This document shows positions 1-8,164 of a stretch of DNA of 55,727 nt, piece after piece. The position numbers and the translations under genes are program-made. Location of the stretch: positions 1-55,727 of the forward strand of contig NZ_JACBYI010000048.1 in assembly GCF_019352175.1 (NCBI RefSeq). Direction: 5' to 3'. The notes beneath the pieces were generated by a model, which saw only the letters and a list, made by a program, of their open reading frames with translations, was not told where the DNA came from and did not search any database. This DNA comes from Paenibacillus sp. S150. Its GTDB lineage: Bacteria > Bacillota > Bacilli > Paenibacillales > Paenibacillaceae. Position 1 is the first letter of the stretch. Each line of letters begins with the position of its first letter.

Positions 1-126
1 TCCGGTGACGGATGAAGGAAACTCACTCCTGAAGATGGGGAACTGACGAAGGAAAGCCGTGTGCGGGAAATCCGCATGCACGGTTTGACGGGGAGTCCGA
101 GGGAGTAATCCCTCGTCTTACCCTAC
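1..126 (+). mobile_element. Group II intron, 3' end (domains V and VI)
   Basis: The first 126 bases end like a bacterial group II intron. Domain V lies at about 54-88: a stem GCCGTGTGCGG / CCGCATGCACGG closed by a GAAA tetraloop, with the catalytic AGC triad at 55-57. Domain VI follows at about 90-126, with a GAGGGA/TCCCTC hairpin, an outer GGGG/CCC stem with an unpaired A before the last strand, and the terminal TAC expected at a 3' splice site. The reverse transcriptase/maturase reading frame, if present, lies before the window. The 3' exon begins with a T-rich stretch (TGTTTTTT), but no recognisable interrupted gene follows. The class of intron cannot be fixed from this fragment. Confidence 0.8.
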
Positions 127-156
127 TGTTTTTTCTTATGATCCCGTCAGGAAACA

Positions 157-294
157 ATGTACTTGGATCATCTGGGCCAATTCCTGGAGATCATTTGTGC
201 AGATGCTAATTCGGGTATTCCATTCAGTCATGTACATGAACTAGTAATTGCCTTAAATCAAGCATTTGTTGATATGAGGAAAAAATGGCCCTGA
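157..294 (+). CDS. Small unrecognised ORF (45 aa) after the intron
   Basis: A short reading frame starts at ATG 157, preceded by AGGAAAC with good spacing, and ends at TGA 292-294. It encodes about 45 residues of mixed hydrophobic and charged composition ending in MRKKWP. I recognise no family. It could be a genuine small gene or the tail of a gene split by the intron; an in-frame stop just upstream (139-141) argues against simple continuity through the splice site. Confidence 0.25.
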   Translation: MYLDHLGQFLEIICADANSGIPFSHVHELVIALNQAFVDMRKKWP

Positions 295-414
295 GAAGCG
301 GTGTGCGTGCTTTAACCTGTATCTCCACAATGTGGATGGAAGAGAGGGCTACTAAGCTTGAAGGAATCTATGAGCTGTCAACTCTAGGCAGGGGTTTGAC
401 TCCTGCGGCTTCGT

Positions 415-598
415 ATGAAGTCTCTGGAGATTTTGGAAGCAGAGGCTGTCCGCAGGGGAGTTTGAAGAGCTGGAATCTTTATTGGAACTGTATTCACAAG
501 CGCAGGGGTTGGAGCCGGCGGCGGCGTTCGCATGTGGGTTCAAGACCGGGGCGGCGATGATGATTGAAGTTCTATATGAATTGAACCGGAGAACCTGA
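415..598 (+). pseudogene. Frameshifted remnant of a small DUF6809-like protein
   Basis: Two adjoining frames read as one protein. From ATG 415 the sequence gives MKSLEILEAEAVRRGV and hits a stop at 463-465. From about 464, in another frame, it continues EELESLLELYSQAQGLEP and FACGFKTGAAMMIEVLYEL to the TGA at 596-598. The second part resembles the C-terminal end of short Firmicutes proteins of the DUF6809 type, with an acidic helix, then F-x-x-GFK-x-GA-x-M-x-x-E. The break suggests an inactivated gene. Family assignment is from memory and tentative. Confidence 0.4.
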
Positions 599-602
599 AC
601 AA

Positions 603-801
603 GCGGATGGAACGCAAGGAGGTTCATAGGGAACGAAAGCGAAGTGTAAAAAGTAACACTAATGGGCTGGAATCCCGGATTTAACAGGCATTAGTGGGAT
701 TTTGTACACTTATTGAAGGCCATCTCCCCCATACAAGGTGATTTCAGGCGAATTAGTTGTACTTTTTCCCACCAGGGATGATCCAGTATCCGAATGCGCT
801 A
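603..801 (+). repeat. ~200-bp dispersed palindromic repeat, copy A
   Basis: This stretch aligns along its whole length, at roughly 80-85 percent identity by eye, with 35999-36196. Shared landmarks are GATGGAACGCAAGGAG, AAAAAGTAACACTAATGGGC, TTAGTGGGATTTTGTACACT and TTAGTTGTACTTTTTCCCAC. The AAAAAGTAACACTAA and TTAGTTGTACTTTTT blocks are near reverse complements, so the element can fold back on itself. It contains no plausible gene. A single 51-bp unit lies at 750-800, where copy B has three. Confidence 0.75.
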
Positions 802-1060
802 CCTTAGGGCTCCTTTTTACCACTAATTACAGCTGGCGAAAAAGCGGCGGAAGGGAATTTGGAGACTGCAGGAGCGGAGCGTCTGCCTTTGTCTGCGGAT
901 TTCCACCGCGAACTACATCAAGAAATCCGCAGACGGGCAGCGGCGGGATGTCCAAGCATTCTCTGGAATTGCGACCAGTCCTAAATAGAAAAATTACAAG
1001 TTCAATCTATATAACCGATGATTAAGAGAAGCGGGTGTCTTTTTTCGTCTGGAATTTTAT
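802..1060. other. Gene-free stretch with a long perfect hairpin (883-940)
   Basis: No convincing reading frame was found. The stretch contains a 13-bp perfect inverted repeat, GTCTGCGGATTTC (891-903) and its complement (922-934), separated by 18 bases and extended outward by CTGCC (883-887) / GGCAG (936-940). No T-run follows, so it is not a standard terminator. It may be a repeat or a structured RNA. Confidence 0.5.
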
Positions 1061-1066
1061 TTCCAG

Positions 1067-1097
1067 TTGACTTAAACTATGCTTTAAGTCGTATGCT
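1067..1097 (+). promoter_or_regulatory. MerR-type promoter with 19-bp spacer and operator
   Basis: A -35 box TTGACT (1067-1072) and a -10-like TATGCT (1092-1097) are separated by 19 bases, the long spacer typical of promoters activated by MerR proteins through DNA untwisting. Between them lies the perfect inverted repeat GACTTAAA-CTATGC-TTTAAGTC (1069-1090). Its position just before the MerR gene at 1140 suggests autoregulation of that gene and the following SDR gene. Confidence 0.75.
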
Positions 1098-1139
1098 AAT
1101 CCTGTCGACATGGAAAGATCAGATTTGGAGGCCTTCAAA

Positions 1140-1508
1140 ATGAAATATGCAACGATTGGTGAGGCTGCGGCTACCTATCATATTCCGGAATCCACGTTAA
1201 GATATTATGAGAAGCAAGGGCTGCTGCCGCTGATGGAGCGTGATGCCGCCGACAGGCGGTTATTTTCTGAAATGCAGATGGCGCTGCTTGGGACGGTGCT
1301 TCGCTTGAAGCAGACTCATATGCCCATACACGATATCAAGCAATATATAGCTTGGGTCATTGAAGGGGATAGCACCACGGACCGGCGGCTTGAGATGATG
1401 ACAAAGCACAAGCAGGCGGTGCTGGATGAGATTGCGTCCATGACGGATGCCTTGCAGGGCATTGATGTGAAGATTAACCGGTATACAGAGCGTTTGCAGA
1501 AAAAATAG
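1140..1508 (+). CDS. MerR family transcriptional regulator
   Basis: A 122-residue DNA-binding regulator. Its N-terminus carries the MerR helix-turn-helix signature: IGEAAATYHIPESTLRYYEK followed by GLLP, then R-D and RRLFSE. The C-terminal half (HKQAVLDEIASM onward) is a helix rich in charged residues that would form the dimer coiled coil. No metal-binding cysteine motif is visible, so it belongs with the small effector or stress-type MerR proteins. The start at ATG 1140 is chosen because GGAGG lies just before it; an in-frame ATG at 1110 lacks a site. It sits 22 bases before an SDR gene, forming the common MerR-dehydrogenase pair. A MerR-type 19-bp spacer promoter precedes it. Confidence 0.9.
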   Translation: MKYATIGEAAATYHIPESTLRYYEKQGLLPLMERDAADRRLFSEMQMALLGTVLRLKQTHMPIHDIKQYIAWVIEGDSTTDRRLEMMTKHKQAVLDEIASMTDALQGIDVKINRYTERLQKK

Positions 1509-1530
1509 ATCACAGAAAAGAGGAAAACTG

Positions 1531-2292
1531 ATGAAGCTGTCAGGAAACACTATACTCATTACTGGTGGAAGCGCCGGAATCGGACTGGCTTTTGCCGAGC
1601 GGTTTATACAGGCGGGCAATCAAGTGATTGTCTGCGGGCGGCGTGAAGAGGTGCTTCGCGGTGCGCAAGAAAAGCTCCCTGGCCTGATTACCCGACCATG
1701 TGACATGAATGTAGAGTCCGAGCGTGTAGCCTTGTTCGATTGGGTTACCGAAAGCTATCCGGAAGTCAATGTACTGGTGAACAATGCAGGGACTCAGCAA
1801 CGGTTCAATGTGCTGAAGGCGGACGCCAAGCACGATTGGAGTTACTTCAATCAAGAGATCACCACCAACCTTGATGCGCCCTTCCACCTGTCGATGCTGT
1901 TTGCTCCATATTTTGCAGGAAAAGAGCAGGCCGCGATCATTAACGTGACCTCGGGGCTGGCCTTTACACCGTTTGCCATCGCCCCAATCTATTCCGCGAC
2001 CAAGGCCGCGCTTCATTCGTTTACGATGAGCCTGAGACACCAGTTGTCCGATACGTCCGTAGAAGTCATCGAGGTGGCTCCTCCGGCAGTGAATACGGAT
2101 CTGGGCGGTGCGGGATTGCATACACATGGGGAGCCTTTGGATGCCTTCGCAGACGGGATCTTCAAAGGCCTGGCAGAGGGCAAACCGGAGATCGGCTACG
2201 GGACATCTGCGGACCGCTTGCGCATGTCCCGGGATGAAGTGGACGTGTACACAGCAAATATGTATCAGGCTACGAAGGGCATGATTGAATGA
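1531..2292 (+). CDS. SDR family oxidoreductase (DltE-like)
   Basis: A 253-residue short-chain dehydrogenase/reductase, probably cytoplasmic and NAD(P)-dependent. The Rossmann motif TGGSAGIG is at residues 11-18, NNAG at 84-87, the catalytic Ser near 141, and the YSATK catalytic Tyr/Lys at 154 and 158. The overall pattern (GTQQRF, LAFTPFAIAPIYSATKAALHS) resembles DltE/YjeA-type SDRs whose substrates are unknown. The start ATG 1531 is preceded by AAAGAGGAAAAC. It follows the MerR gene by 22 bases and is probably co-transcribed and controlled by it. A hairpin with a T-run follows. Confidence 0.88.
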   Translation: MKLSGNTILITGGSAGIGLAFAERFIQAGNQVIVCGRREEVLRGAQEKLPGLITRPCDMNVESERVALFDWVTESYPEVNVLVNNAGTQQRFNVLKADAKHDWSYFNQEITTNLDAPFHLSMLFAPYFAGKEQAAIINVTSGLAFTPFAIAPIYSATKAALHSFTMSLRHQLSDTSVEVIEVAPPAVNTDLGGAGLHTHGEPLDAFADGIFKGLAEGKPEIGYGTSADRLRMSRDEVDVYTANMYQATKGMIE

Positions 2293-2342
2293 AATCCGTA
2301 AAAGGGAGACGCCTGCCCTGACCGGATGGCATTATAGAAAAA

Positions 2343-2378
2343 GAGAGGCCTTCTCAAATGGAGGCCTTGCTTTTTTTG
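2343..2378 (+). terminator. Rho-independent terminator after the MerR-SDR operon
   Basis: Two AGGCCT-centred arms (GAGGCCTT ... GAGGCCTT, pairing through the palindromic core with flanking G-T pairs) are followed by GCTTTTTTT. Confidence 0.65.
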
Positions 2379-2508
2379 TATCAATCAGCCTCTCCTTCCT
2401 GACCGAATGAACTTCTCTGCCAACATTTTCATTCGAACTTGTGACCCAGCGGTTCATGAATGTTTATAGATATAAGACATATAAGCCCCCCATGCCGCTG
2501 CGCGGCAC

Positions 2509-2586
2509 TCAGCACACTAAATGATCCTTCTATTTCTCGCGGAACACCTCCTCCTATATAAGGACGGCGTAGCCGTTTCTGCTTGC
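2509..2586 (+). repeat. Dispersed hairpin repeat, copy 1 (subfamily A, partial)
   Basis: It contains CACACTAAATGATCCTTC, TATTTCTCGC, and the 3' half AAGGACGGCGTAGCCGTTTC-TGCTTG shared by all copies. The 5' third has diverged or been replaced. The copy lies in the 413-base gap between the SDR and GntR genes. Confidence 0.8.
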
Positions 2587-2706
2587 TTTTACTATAAACC
2601 ATCAGCGGTATGCCGCCCACATTACTCTGTATAATCCCTCTTTCAATTATGTTATATTTAATATTGAAAATTCCGTTTTTTTATAGATCTGAAGAAGGAG
2701 TACCCC

Positions 2707-3429
2707 ATGACACAATTTGTCTATAAGCAGATTATTGATGACCTCAAAATGAAGATTTTTGCGGGACAGTTTGCGGATATGAGATTGCCGGATGAGCGGA
2801 GTCTCAGTGAAACGTACCGGGTTAGCCGCAGCTCCATCAAACGGGCGTTGACCAAAATGGAGAATTCGGGAATTATTTTCAAAAAACGGGGTTCAGGCAC
2901 CTTCATCAACCCGTTATACATAAAAAATGAATCGATCTTTAATTACGAGGGCACGAATCTGGGGGTTACCGACAACTTTCAGATGGACGGCAAAAAGCCC
3001 AAGGTCAAAGTGCTGAATTTCGAGGTCATCCGGCCTACGGAAGAGCTGCAGCGGGATTTGTTTTTGCAGCCCCATGATTTTGTCTACAAAATCGTCCGCC
3101 TGCGCCTGTTCGACGATGAGCCGTTCATGATTGAAACAGGCTATATTCCGATCAAAATTGTCCAGAATCTGGACCAGACGATTATCGAAGGCTCGATCTT
3201 TCACTACTTGGAGGAGTCGCGGAATCTGGCGGTTACCAAATCGTTTTTATCTATTTTTGCCGAGCCTTCGGGGGCTAAGGATCAGGAGCTGCTTCATCTG
3301 CAGGAGAATGAGCCTGTAGGGATTATGGAGGGGATCTTCTTCCTGGACAACGGCACGCCCTTCGAGTTCTCGCATATGCGCTTCCACTACAAGTATTTGA
3401 AATTCAACACGTTTGTATCTGTACAATAA
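2707..3429 (+). CDS. GntR family regulator (HutC/UTRA type)
   Basis: A 240-residue sugar-responsive repressor or activator. The N-terminal winged helix (about 5-75) has the GntR pattern YKQIIDDLKMKIFAGQ ... LPDERSLSETYRVSRSSIKR ... GTFI. The C-terminal UTRA effector domain (about 90-235) has VYKIVRLRL, PFMIETGYIP and ending F-E-F-S-H-M-R-F-H-Y. The start ATG 2707 is preceded by GAAGGAG. It lies upstream of a phosphoketolase on the same strand, so regulation of that gene in response to a pentose or hexose phosphate is plausible; this is inference from position. An inverted TTTCAAT/ATTGAAA pair (2641-2669) before the gene could be an autoregulatory site. Confidence 0.9.
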   Translation: MTQFVYKQIIDDLKMKIFAGQFADMRLPDERSLSETYRVSRSSIKRALTKMENSGIIFKKRGSGTFINPLYIKNESIFNYEGTNLGVTDNFQMDGKKPKVKVLNFEVIRPTEELQRDLFLQPHDFVYKIVRLRLFDDEPFMIETGYIPIKIVQNLDQTIIEGSIFHYLEESRNLAVTKSFLSIFAEPSGAKDQELLHLQENEPVGIMEGIFFLDNGTPFEFSHMRFHYKYLKFNTFVSVQ

Positions 3430-3477
3430 CGTTCCAGACGACAAGGCCGGGGAGTTTACCCTGGTCTTTTTTGAAAT

Positions 3478-3572
3478 ATAGAATTTATAATGCCTTGCAC
3501 ACAAAATGATCCTTCTATTTCTCGCTGAAACACTCCGTCCCTTATAAGGGCGGCGTAGCCGTTTCCACTTGT
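3478..3572 (+). repeat. Dispersed hairpin repeat, copy 2 (subfamily A)
   Basis: Full-length copy: GAATTTATAATGCCTTGCAC, AAATGATCCTTCTATTTCTC, GCTGAAACACTCCGTCCC, TTATAAGGGCGGCGTAGCC, GTTTCC. The stem CCGTCCC-TTATAA-GGGCGG is conserved with a bulged T. It occupies part of the 386-base gap before the phosphoketolase. Confidence 0.88.
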
Positions 3573-3731
3573 TTGGGGATTTATGAATGGGGGCTAACCG
3601 AGATCCCGGCATGAATTGAACATATAATTACATTTTTATAAAAATTAAGACCGTTTAGCAAGCGATTTGCTCCGTTATTCATACTATGTTCAAAATTTCA
3701 CAAAATTGGACCGTATCAATTGTTAAAAAGA

Positions 3732-3759
3732 TTGAATTTATTAAATGCAGAGGTATGAT
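3732..3759 (+). promoter_or_regulatory. Probable sigma-A promoter of the phosphoketolase gene
   Basis: TTGAAT (3732-3737) and TATGAT (3754-3759) with a 16-base spacer, 57 bases before the ATG. A TCAAT-N10-ATTGA inverted pair (3716-3735) overlaps the -35 box and could be an operator for the upstream GntR protein; this is speculative. Confidence 0.55.
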
Positions 3760-3816
3760 GTACTTGTAGAAATAATTAGGTTCAGAAAATAGAAAAAACG
3801 AATAGGAGCGGATGAA

Positions 3817-6201
3817 ATGGGATTGTCAACAATACCGGTGGATTATTCATCTAAGACGTACTTGGCAAAGCTCGATGCCTACTGGCGCGCAACCAACTAC
3901 ATATCGGTAGGACAGCTATACTTGAAGGATAACCCGTTGTTAAGAGAACCTTTGAAGGATGCAGACGTCAAGGTTAAGCCGATTGGACACTGGGGCACCA
4001 TCCCTGGCCAGAACTTTATTTACGCCCACTTGAACCGTGTCATTACCAAATACGATTTGAATATGTTCTACGTGGAAGGCCCCGGTCACGGCGGCCAGGT
4101 TATGGTGTCCAACTCCTATCTGGATGGTACCTACACCGAAATCTACCCGGAAATTACGCAGGATATCCCAGGCCTCAAAAAATTATTCAAGCAATTCTCC
4201 TTCCCGGGCGGCGTCGCTTCACATGCTGCTCCCGAAACTCCGGGGTCCATCCATGAGGGCGGAGAACTTGGGTACTCCCTGTCCCACAGCGTAGGTGCGA
4301 TTCTGGATTATCCGGATCTGATCTCGGCAGTTGTTGTGGGCGATGGAGAGGCTGAAACCGGACCGCTCGCTGCTTCCTGGCTCTCCAACCGGTTCATCAA
4401 CCCGGTCACGGACGGTGCGGTGCTGCCGATTCTGCATTTGAACGGCTTCAAGATCAGCAACCCGACCATTCTGTCCCGGATGTCGAAAGAGGAGTTAACT
4501 GCATATTTCACAGGCATGGGCTGGGAACCGTTCTTTGTTGAAGGTGAAGATCCAGAGCTGATGCACCCGGAAATGGCGAAGACGCTGGATACGATCATCG
4601 AGAAGATTGCCGCGATTCAAAAAAATGCGCGTGAAAACAATGATACTGCCCGTCCTGTCTGGCCGATGCTTGTATTCCGCACTCCCAAAGGCTGGACCGG
4701 TCCCAAGGAATGGGATAAAGTGCCGAACGAAGGCTCTTTCCGTGCCCACCAGGTTCCAATACCGGTGGATCAAAAGAACATGAAGCATGCCCCCGCCTTG
4801 CTCGACTGGCTGAACAGCTACAGACCTGAAGAGTTGTTCGACGAGAATGGACGTTTAAACGCAGACCTGGCCGAAATTCTTCCTACAGGCGACAGACGAA
4901 TGGGAATGAACCCTGTAACCAACGCCGGCAGCCTGATTAAGGATCTGCACAAGCCGAATTTCCGCAATTATGCACTCGATAACTCCGTTCCCGGTCAAGT
5001 GATTGCACAGGATATGGCGGTACTGGGCAAATACCTGAAGGAGGTTGTCCTTCTGAACGAGGATAACCGCAACTTCAGAATTTTTGGGCCGGATGAAACG
5101 ATGTCGAACCGCCTGGGTCCTGTGTTTGAGGTGACCAAACGCCAATGGATGGATGAGATCAAGGAACCTCATGATGAATTCCTGGCTCCTTATGGCCGTG
5201 TTATTGATTCGCAGCTATCCGAGCATCAGGCGGAAGGCTTCCTGGAAGGCTACGTATTAACAGGCCGTCACGGTTTCTTCGCAAGCTATGAAGCCTTCCT
5301 GCGTGTGGTGGATTCGATGATTACCCAGCACTTCAAGTGGCTGCGCAAGGCTACAGACCAAACCTGGCGTACAGATATCCCTTCATTGAATGTTATTGCA
5401 ACTTCGACGGTATTCCAGCAGGATCATAACGGCTATACCCACCAGGACCCGGGCCTGCTCGGTCACCTGGCAGACAAGAAGCCGGAATTTATCCGTGAAT
5501 ATTTACCGGCTGATGCCAACAGCCTGCTTGCTGTTTTTGACACTATCCTGAATGACCGCCAGAAAATCAATCTGATCGTGTCATCCAAGCATCCGCGTCC
5601 ACAATGGTTCTCGGCAGACGAAGCGCAGGAGCTGGTGGATAAAGGACTCAAAATCATCGATTGGGCCAGCACCGACAAGGGCGGAGAGCCTGATGTGGTC
5701 ATTGCTTCGTCCGGTACAGAGCCGACGATGGAGAGCCTGGCTGCCATCTCTATCCTCCATGAGAAATTGCCTGAGCTGAAAATCCGCTACATCAACGTGG
5801 TTGACCTGCTGAAGCTGAGAAGCCGGAAGCTGGACCCGCGCGGTCTATCCGACGCTGAGTTTGATCATTTTTTCACAAAGGATAAGCCGGTGATCTTCGC
5901 GTTCCATGGCTATGAAGGCCTGATCAAGGACCTGTTCTTTGACCGCCACAACCATAATCTGCATGTCCATGGTTACCGTGAGAATGGCGATATCACCACA
6001 CCGTTTGATATGCGTGTACTGAATCAGATGGACCGCTTCGACCTGGCGAAGGAAGCTGTGCTGAGCTTGCCGGATGCCGGCAAGCATCAAGCTATCGCGG
6101 ATGAAATGGATGCTATGGTGAAGAAGCATAATCAATATATCCGTGAAGAAGGCATCGATCTTCCGGAGGTGGAGAACTGGGTATGGAAGGCTTTGAGCTA
6201 A
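3817..6201 (+). CDS. xpkA: Xylulose-5-phosphate/fructose-6-phosphate phosphoketolase
   Basis: A full-length 794-residue thiamine-diphosphate enzyme, the usual size of the family. It splits xylulose 5-phosphate (and often fructose 6-phosphate) with phosphate into acetyl phosphate and glyceraldehyde 3-phosphate (or erythrose 4-phosphate) in the cytoplasm. Visible signatures are EGPGHGGQ, the EGGELGYSLSHSVGA family motif, the TPP-binding GDGEAETGPLAASW, and SKHPRPQWFS in the C-terminal half. AGGAG precedes ATG 3817. It stands alone behind a GntR regulator and its own promoter, and would route pentoses released by the window's glycosidases into acetyl phosphate. No truncation or frameshift was seen. 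Confidence 0.96.
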   Translation: MGLSTIPVDYSSKTYLAKLDAYWRATNYISVGQLYLKDNPLLREPLKDADVKVKPIGHWGTIPGQNFIYAHLNRVITKYDLNMFYVEGPGHGGQVMVSNSYLDGTYTEIYPEITQDIPGLKKLFKQFSFPGGVASHAAPETPGSIHEGGELGYSLSHSVGAILDYPDLISAVVVGDGEAETGPLAASWLSNRFINPVTDGAVLPILHLNGFKISNPTILSRMSKEELTAYFTGMGWEPFFVEGEDPELMHPEMAKTLDTIIEKIAAIQKNARENNDTARPVWPMLVFRTPKGWTGPKEWDKVPNEGSFRAHQVPIPVDQKNMKHAPALLDWLNSYRPEELFDENGRLNADLAEILPTGDRRMGMNPVTNAGSLIKDLHKPNFRNYALDNSVPGQVIAQDMAVLGKYLKEVVLLNEDNRNFRIFGPDETMSNRLGPVFEVTKRQWMDEIKEPHDEFLAPYGRVIDSQLSEHQAEGFLEGYVLTGRHGFFASYEAFLRVVDSMITQHFKWLRKATDQTWRTDIPSLNVIATSTVFQQDHNGYTHQDPGLLGHLADKKPEFIREYLPADANSLLAVFDTILNDRQKINLIVSSKHPRPQWFSADEAQELVDKGLKIIDWASTDKGGEPDVVIASSGTEPTMESLAAISILHEKLPELKIRYINVVDLLKLRSRKLDPRGLSDAEFDHFFTKDKPVIFAFHGYEGLIKDLFFDRHNHNLHVHGYRENGDITTPFDMRVLNQMDRFDLAKEAVLSLPDAGKHQAIADEMDAMVKKHNQYIREEGIDLPEVENWVWKALS

Positions 6202-6361
6202 TGTAATGTAAATCCTCTTGCAGGGGGTGTCCTGAAGTCATGTGAAATGGCTGCAGGCACCTCCTTTTTGCTGTCTGTGTACAGCGCCTGGTGGACTGGA
6301 TTTTGCTTACCGCACGCAGAAGTGCTATTTTTATAAGATCATAGTGAAGGAGGTTCTCTGG

Positions 6362-7204
6362 ATGAGCAAGGGTATTGCGGAAAAGGTATTGAATGACGGG
6401 CTGAAGGTGCCGGCTATCGGCTTTGGTACGGCTTGGATCAAGGGAGCAGCCGGAGTCAAGGTGCTTACAGACGCGATTGATGCCGGGTACCGGCTGATTG
6501 ATTCGGCATTCAACTATGAGAATGAGGGAGCTGTAGGACAAGCAGTCCGTCAAAGCTCGGTGCCAAGAGAGGAACTGCTGATCTGCTCGAAGCTGCCGGG
6601 GCGTCACCATGCGTACCGGGAAGCGCTGGAAACGATCGAGGAATCCTTATATAGAGGGGGCCTGGATTATTACGATCTGTATCTGATCCATTGGCCGAAT
6701 CCCAAAGTTGACAATTATGTGGAGGCCTGGCAGGCGATGATTGAGGCGAAAAAACAGGGTTATATCCGTTCCATCGGTGTCTGCAATTTCCTGCCGGAGC
6801 ATAATGAACGCCTAATTCAGGAGACAGGTGTTGCTCCAAGCATCAATCAGGTAGAGCTGCATCCCTGGTTCAATCAGGAATATCAGCGTGCCAAGGATGC
6901 TGAGCATGGTATCGTAACGGAGTCCTGGAGCCCATTGGGACGCGGCCACAGCATGCTGAAGAATGAAGAGATCAGCAGCATTGCCGCAGCCCACGGCAAA
7001 ACGCCGACACAGGCGATTTTGCGCTGGCATGTCCAGCTTGGCGCGATCCCGATCCCCAGAGCGAGTTCTGTAGAGCACCAGAAGGAGAATCTGGAACTCT
7101 TCGATTTCGAGCTGTCGGAGGCCGAGATGAAGGTGATCTCGGGGCTGAGCAGGGAAGACGGGCGGCTGTGGGATCAGGACCCGGCGGTGTATGAGGAGAT
7201 GTAG
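6362..7204 (+). CDS. Aldo/keto reductase
   Basis: A 280-residue NADPH-type aldo/keto reductase with (alpha/beta)8-barrel motifs. The catalytic tetrad can be placed as Asp47, Tyr52, Lys77 and His110 within DSAFNYENEG, ICSKLPG and DLYLIHWP. The cofactor-end motif IPIPRASS is also present. It reduces aldehydes or ketones; the substrate is unknown. The start at ATG 6362 is chosen because GAAGGAGG precedes it; the frame is open 40 codons further upstream, but without a site. It follows the phosphoketolase by 160 bases. A strong inverted repeat follows the stop. Confidence 0.92.
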   Translation: MSKGIAEKVLNDGLKVPAIGFGTAWIKGAAGVKVLTDAIDAGYRLIDSAFNYENEGAVGQAVRQSSVPREELLICSKLPGRHHAYREALETIEESLYRGGLDYYDLYLIHWPNPKVDNYVEAWQAMIEAKKQGYIRSIGVCNFLPEHNERLIQETGVAPSINQVELHPWFNQEYQRAKDAEHGIVTESWSPLGRGHSMLKNEEISSIAAAHGKTPTQAILRWHVQLGAIPIPRASSVEHQKENLELFDFELSEAEMKVISGLSREDGRLWDQDPAVYEEM

Positions 7205-7238
7205 AGTTAAGCAGGATTTGCTTAACAAAATATAAAAG

Positions 7239-7278
7239 TGACAACAAGGACTTGGATAAACTCCAAAGTCCTTGTTGT
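7239..7278. terminator. Strong inverted repeat between convergent genes
   Basis: GACAACAAGGACTT (7239-7252) pairs perfectly with AAGTCCTTGTTGTC at its end around a 12-base loop. It separates the plus-strand reductase from the minus-strand gene ending at 7325. There is no long T-run on either strand, so it may be an RNA-stabilising or weak bidirectional terminator. A smaller hairpin GTTAAGCA/TGCTTAAC precedes it (7205-7224). Confidence 0.55.
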
Positions 7279-7324
7279 CTGTACAGCCAGCTTAAGCAGA
7301 ATGATTGTTAGGCCTTAAGGGATT

Positions 7325-8164
7325 TTATTTCAGCTTCCCGTGCTCCAATCGAGGCGGGCTCTCTTCAACCTCAAGCTTCGGCTTGCTGTCCGGCGCGGCT
7401 GCTTGGCTGCTGTTCATCTCCGGCAGGTGCTTCCAGTAGCGTTTGGGCATGAGCGAGGAACGCAGCCGGTCGTTGCGGCGCTCCTTGATGCCGATGGCGT
7501 GATAGAATCCCTTCCACAGGCGGCGGTATTCTTCCTCTGCGGCATCCGGCTCCGGCGGTACCCATTCATCGAGCGGAATAATGGCCTGCTGTCCGGGCTG
7601 GTGGATGAGGGCCATGCTGTGGGTTTTGTCGTAGATCATGAAGCTCTCGCCGTGGAACCGGTCGCAGAAATGCTCCTGAATGACCGGAAGCACGAAGCCC
7701 CGGGGTTCAATGACCGCCGCCATCACCGGACCGTAAACGGAGAACCGGACAAACCCCAGATAATGGTGGCCCTCCCGCTGGAGCTGCTGAACGGCCTTGT
7801 GCAGGGCATTTACGGTATCATCGGCAAGCATGTTCATTACCTTGCGGCCATGGGCGAAGCCGAGATACAGAAAGTTCAGCAGCAGCAGCTCCTTGTCCGG
7901 CGTGCATGTCCAGAATCCAAGGCGCACCAGTTCCGCTGCCTCAGGACAGATGCGAAGCGGGATCGACTTCAGCACACGTTCTGCCTTGCTGCTGTCGGTA
8001 TCAATCCATTTCGATTCCAGCAGCAGGCCCTGCTTCTCCCCTTCGGAATGTATGGCGAGCGGGACCTCCTTCCACTGGTAGCTCTCGAATACGCAGCACA
8101 GCAGGCCCTCAAAGCTGCCGTCGTAGGTATAGGCCAAAGCGGCCGGCTGAAACATCAGATCCAT
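7325..8164 (-). CDS. Probable DNA metabolism protein (DUF4130/TIGR03915-like)
   Basis: A 279-residue protein matching the family I know as TIGR03915 (DUF4130), found as the partner of a radical-SAM protein and in some species fused to a uracil-DNA-glycosylase domain. Visible features are an N-terminal AYTYDGSFEGLLCCVFESY, the central LLLNFLYLGFAHGRKV, a conserved FVRFSVYGPVMAAVIEP, an HFCDRFHGESFMIYDKTHSMAL segment, and a charged C-terminal tail. No glycosylase domain is attached here. Its start overlaps the end of the radical-SAM gene by 10 bases, so the two are translationally coupled and share the LexA-box promoter upstream. Biochemical function is unknown; a role in DNA repair or modification is inferred from family context and SOS control. 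Confidence 0.85.
   Translation of the reverse strand: MDLMFQPAALAYTYDGSFEGLLCCVFESYQWKEVPLAIHSEGEKQGLLLESKWIDTDSSKAERVLKSIPLRICPEAAELVRLGFWTCTPDKELLLLNFLYLGFAHGRKVMNMLADDTVNALHKAVQQLQREGHHYLGFVRFSVYGPVMAAVIEPRGFVLPVIQEHFCDRFHGESFMIYDKTHSMALIHQPGQQAIIPLDEWVPPEPDAAEEEYRRLWKGFYHAIGIKERRNDRLRSSLMPKRYWKHLPEMNSSQAAAPDSKPKLEVEESPPRLEHGKLK

Noticed and set aside
285..560. 91-codon frame after the intron
   Set aside because: Overlaps the better-supported DUF6809-like remnant in other frames, and its composition is arginine- and glycine-rich without motifs.
6242..6361. N-terminal extension of the aldo/keto reductase
   Set aside because: No ribosome site, cysteine-rich non-homologous sequence, and a strong AAGGAGG site directly precedes ATG 6362.
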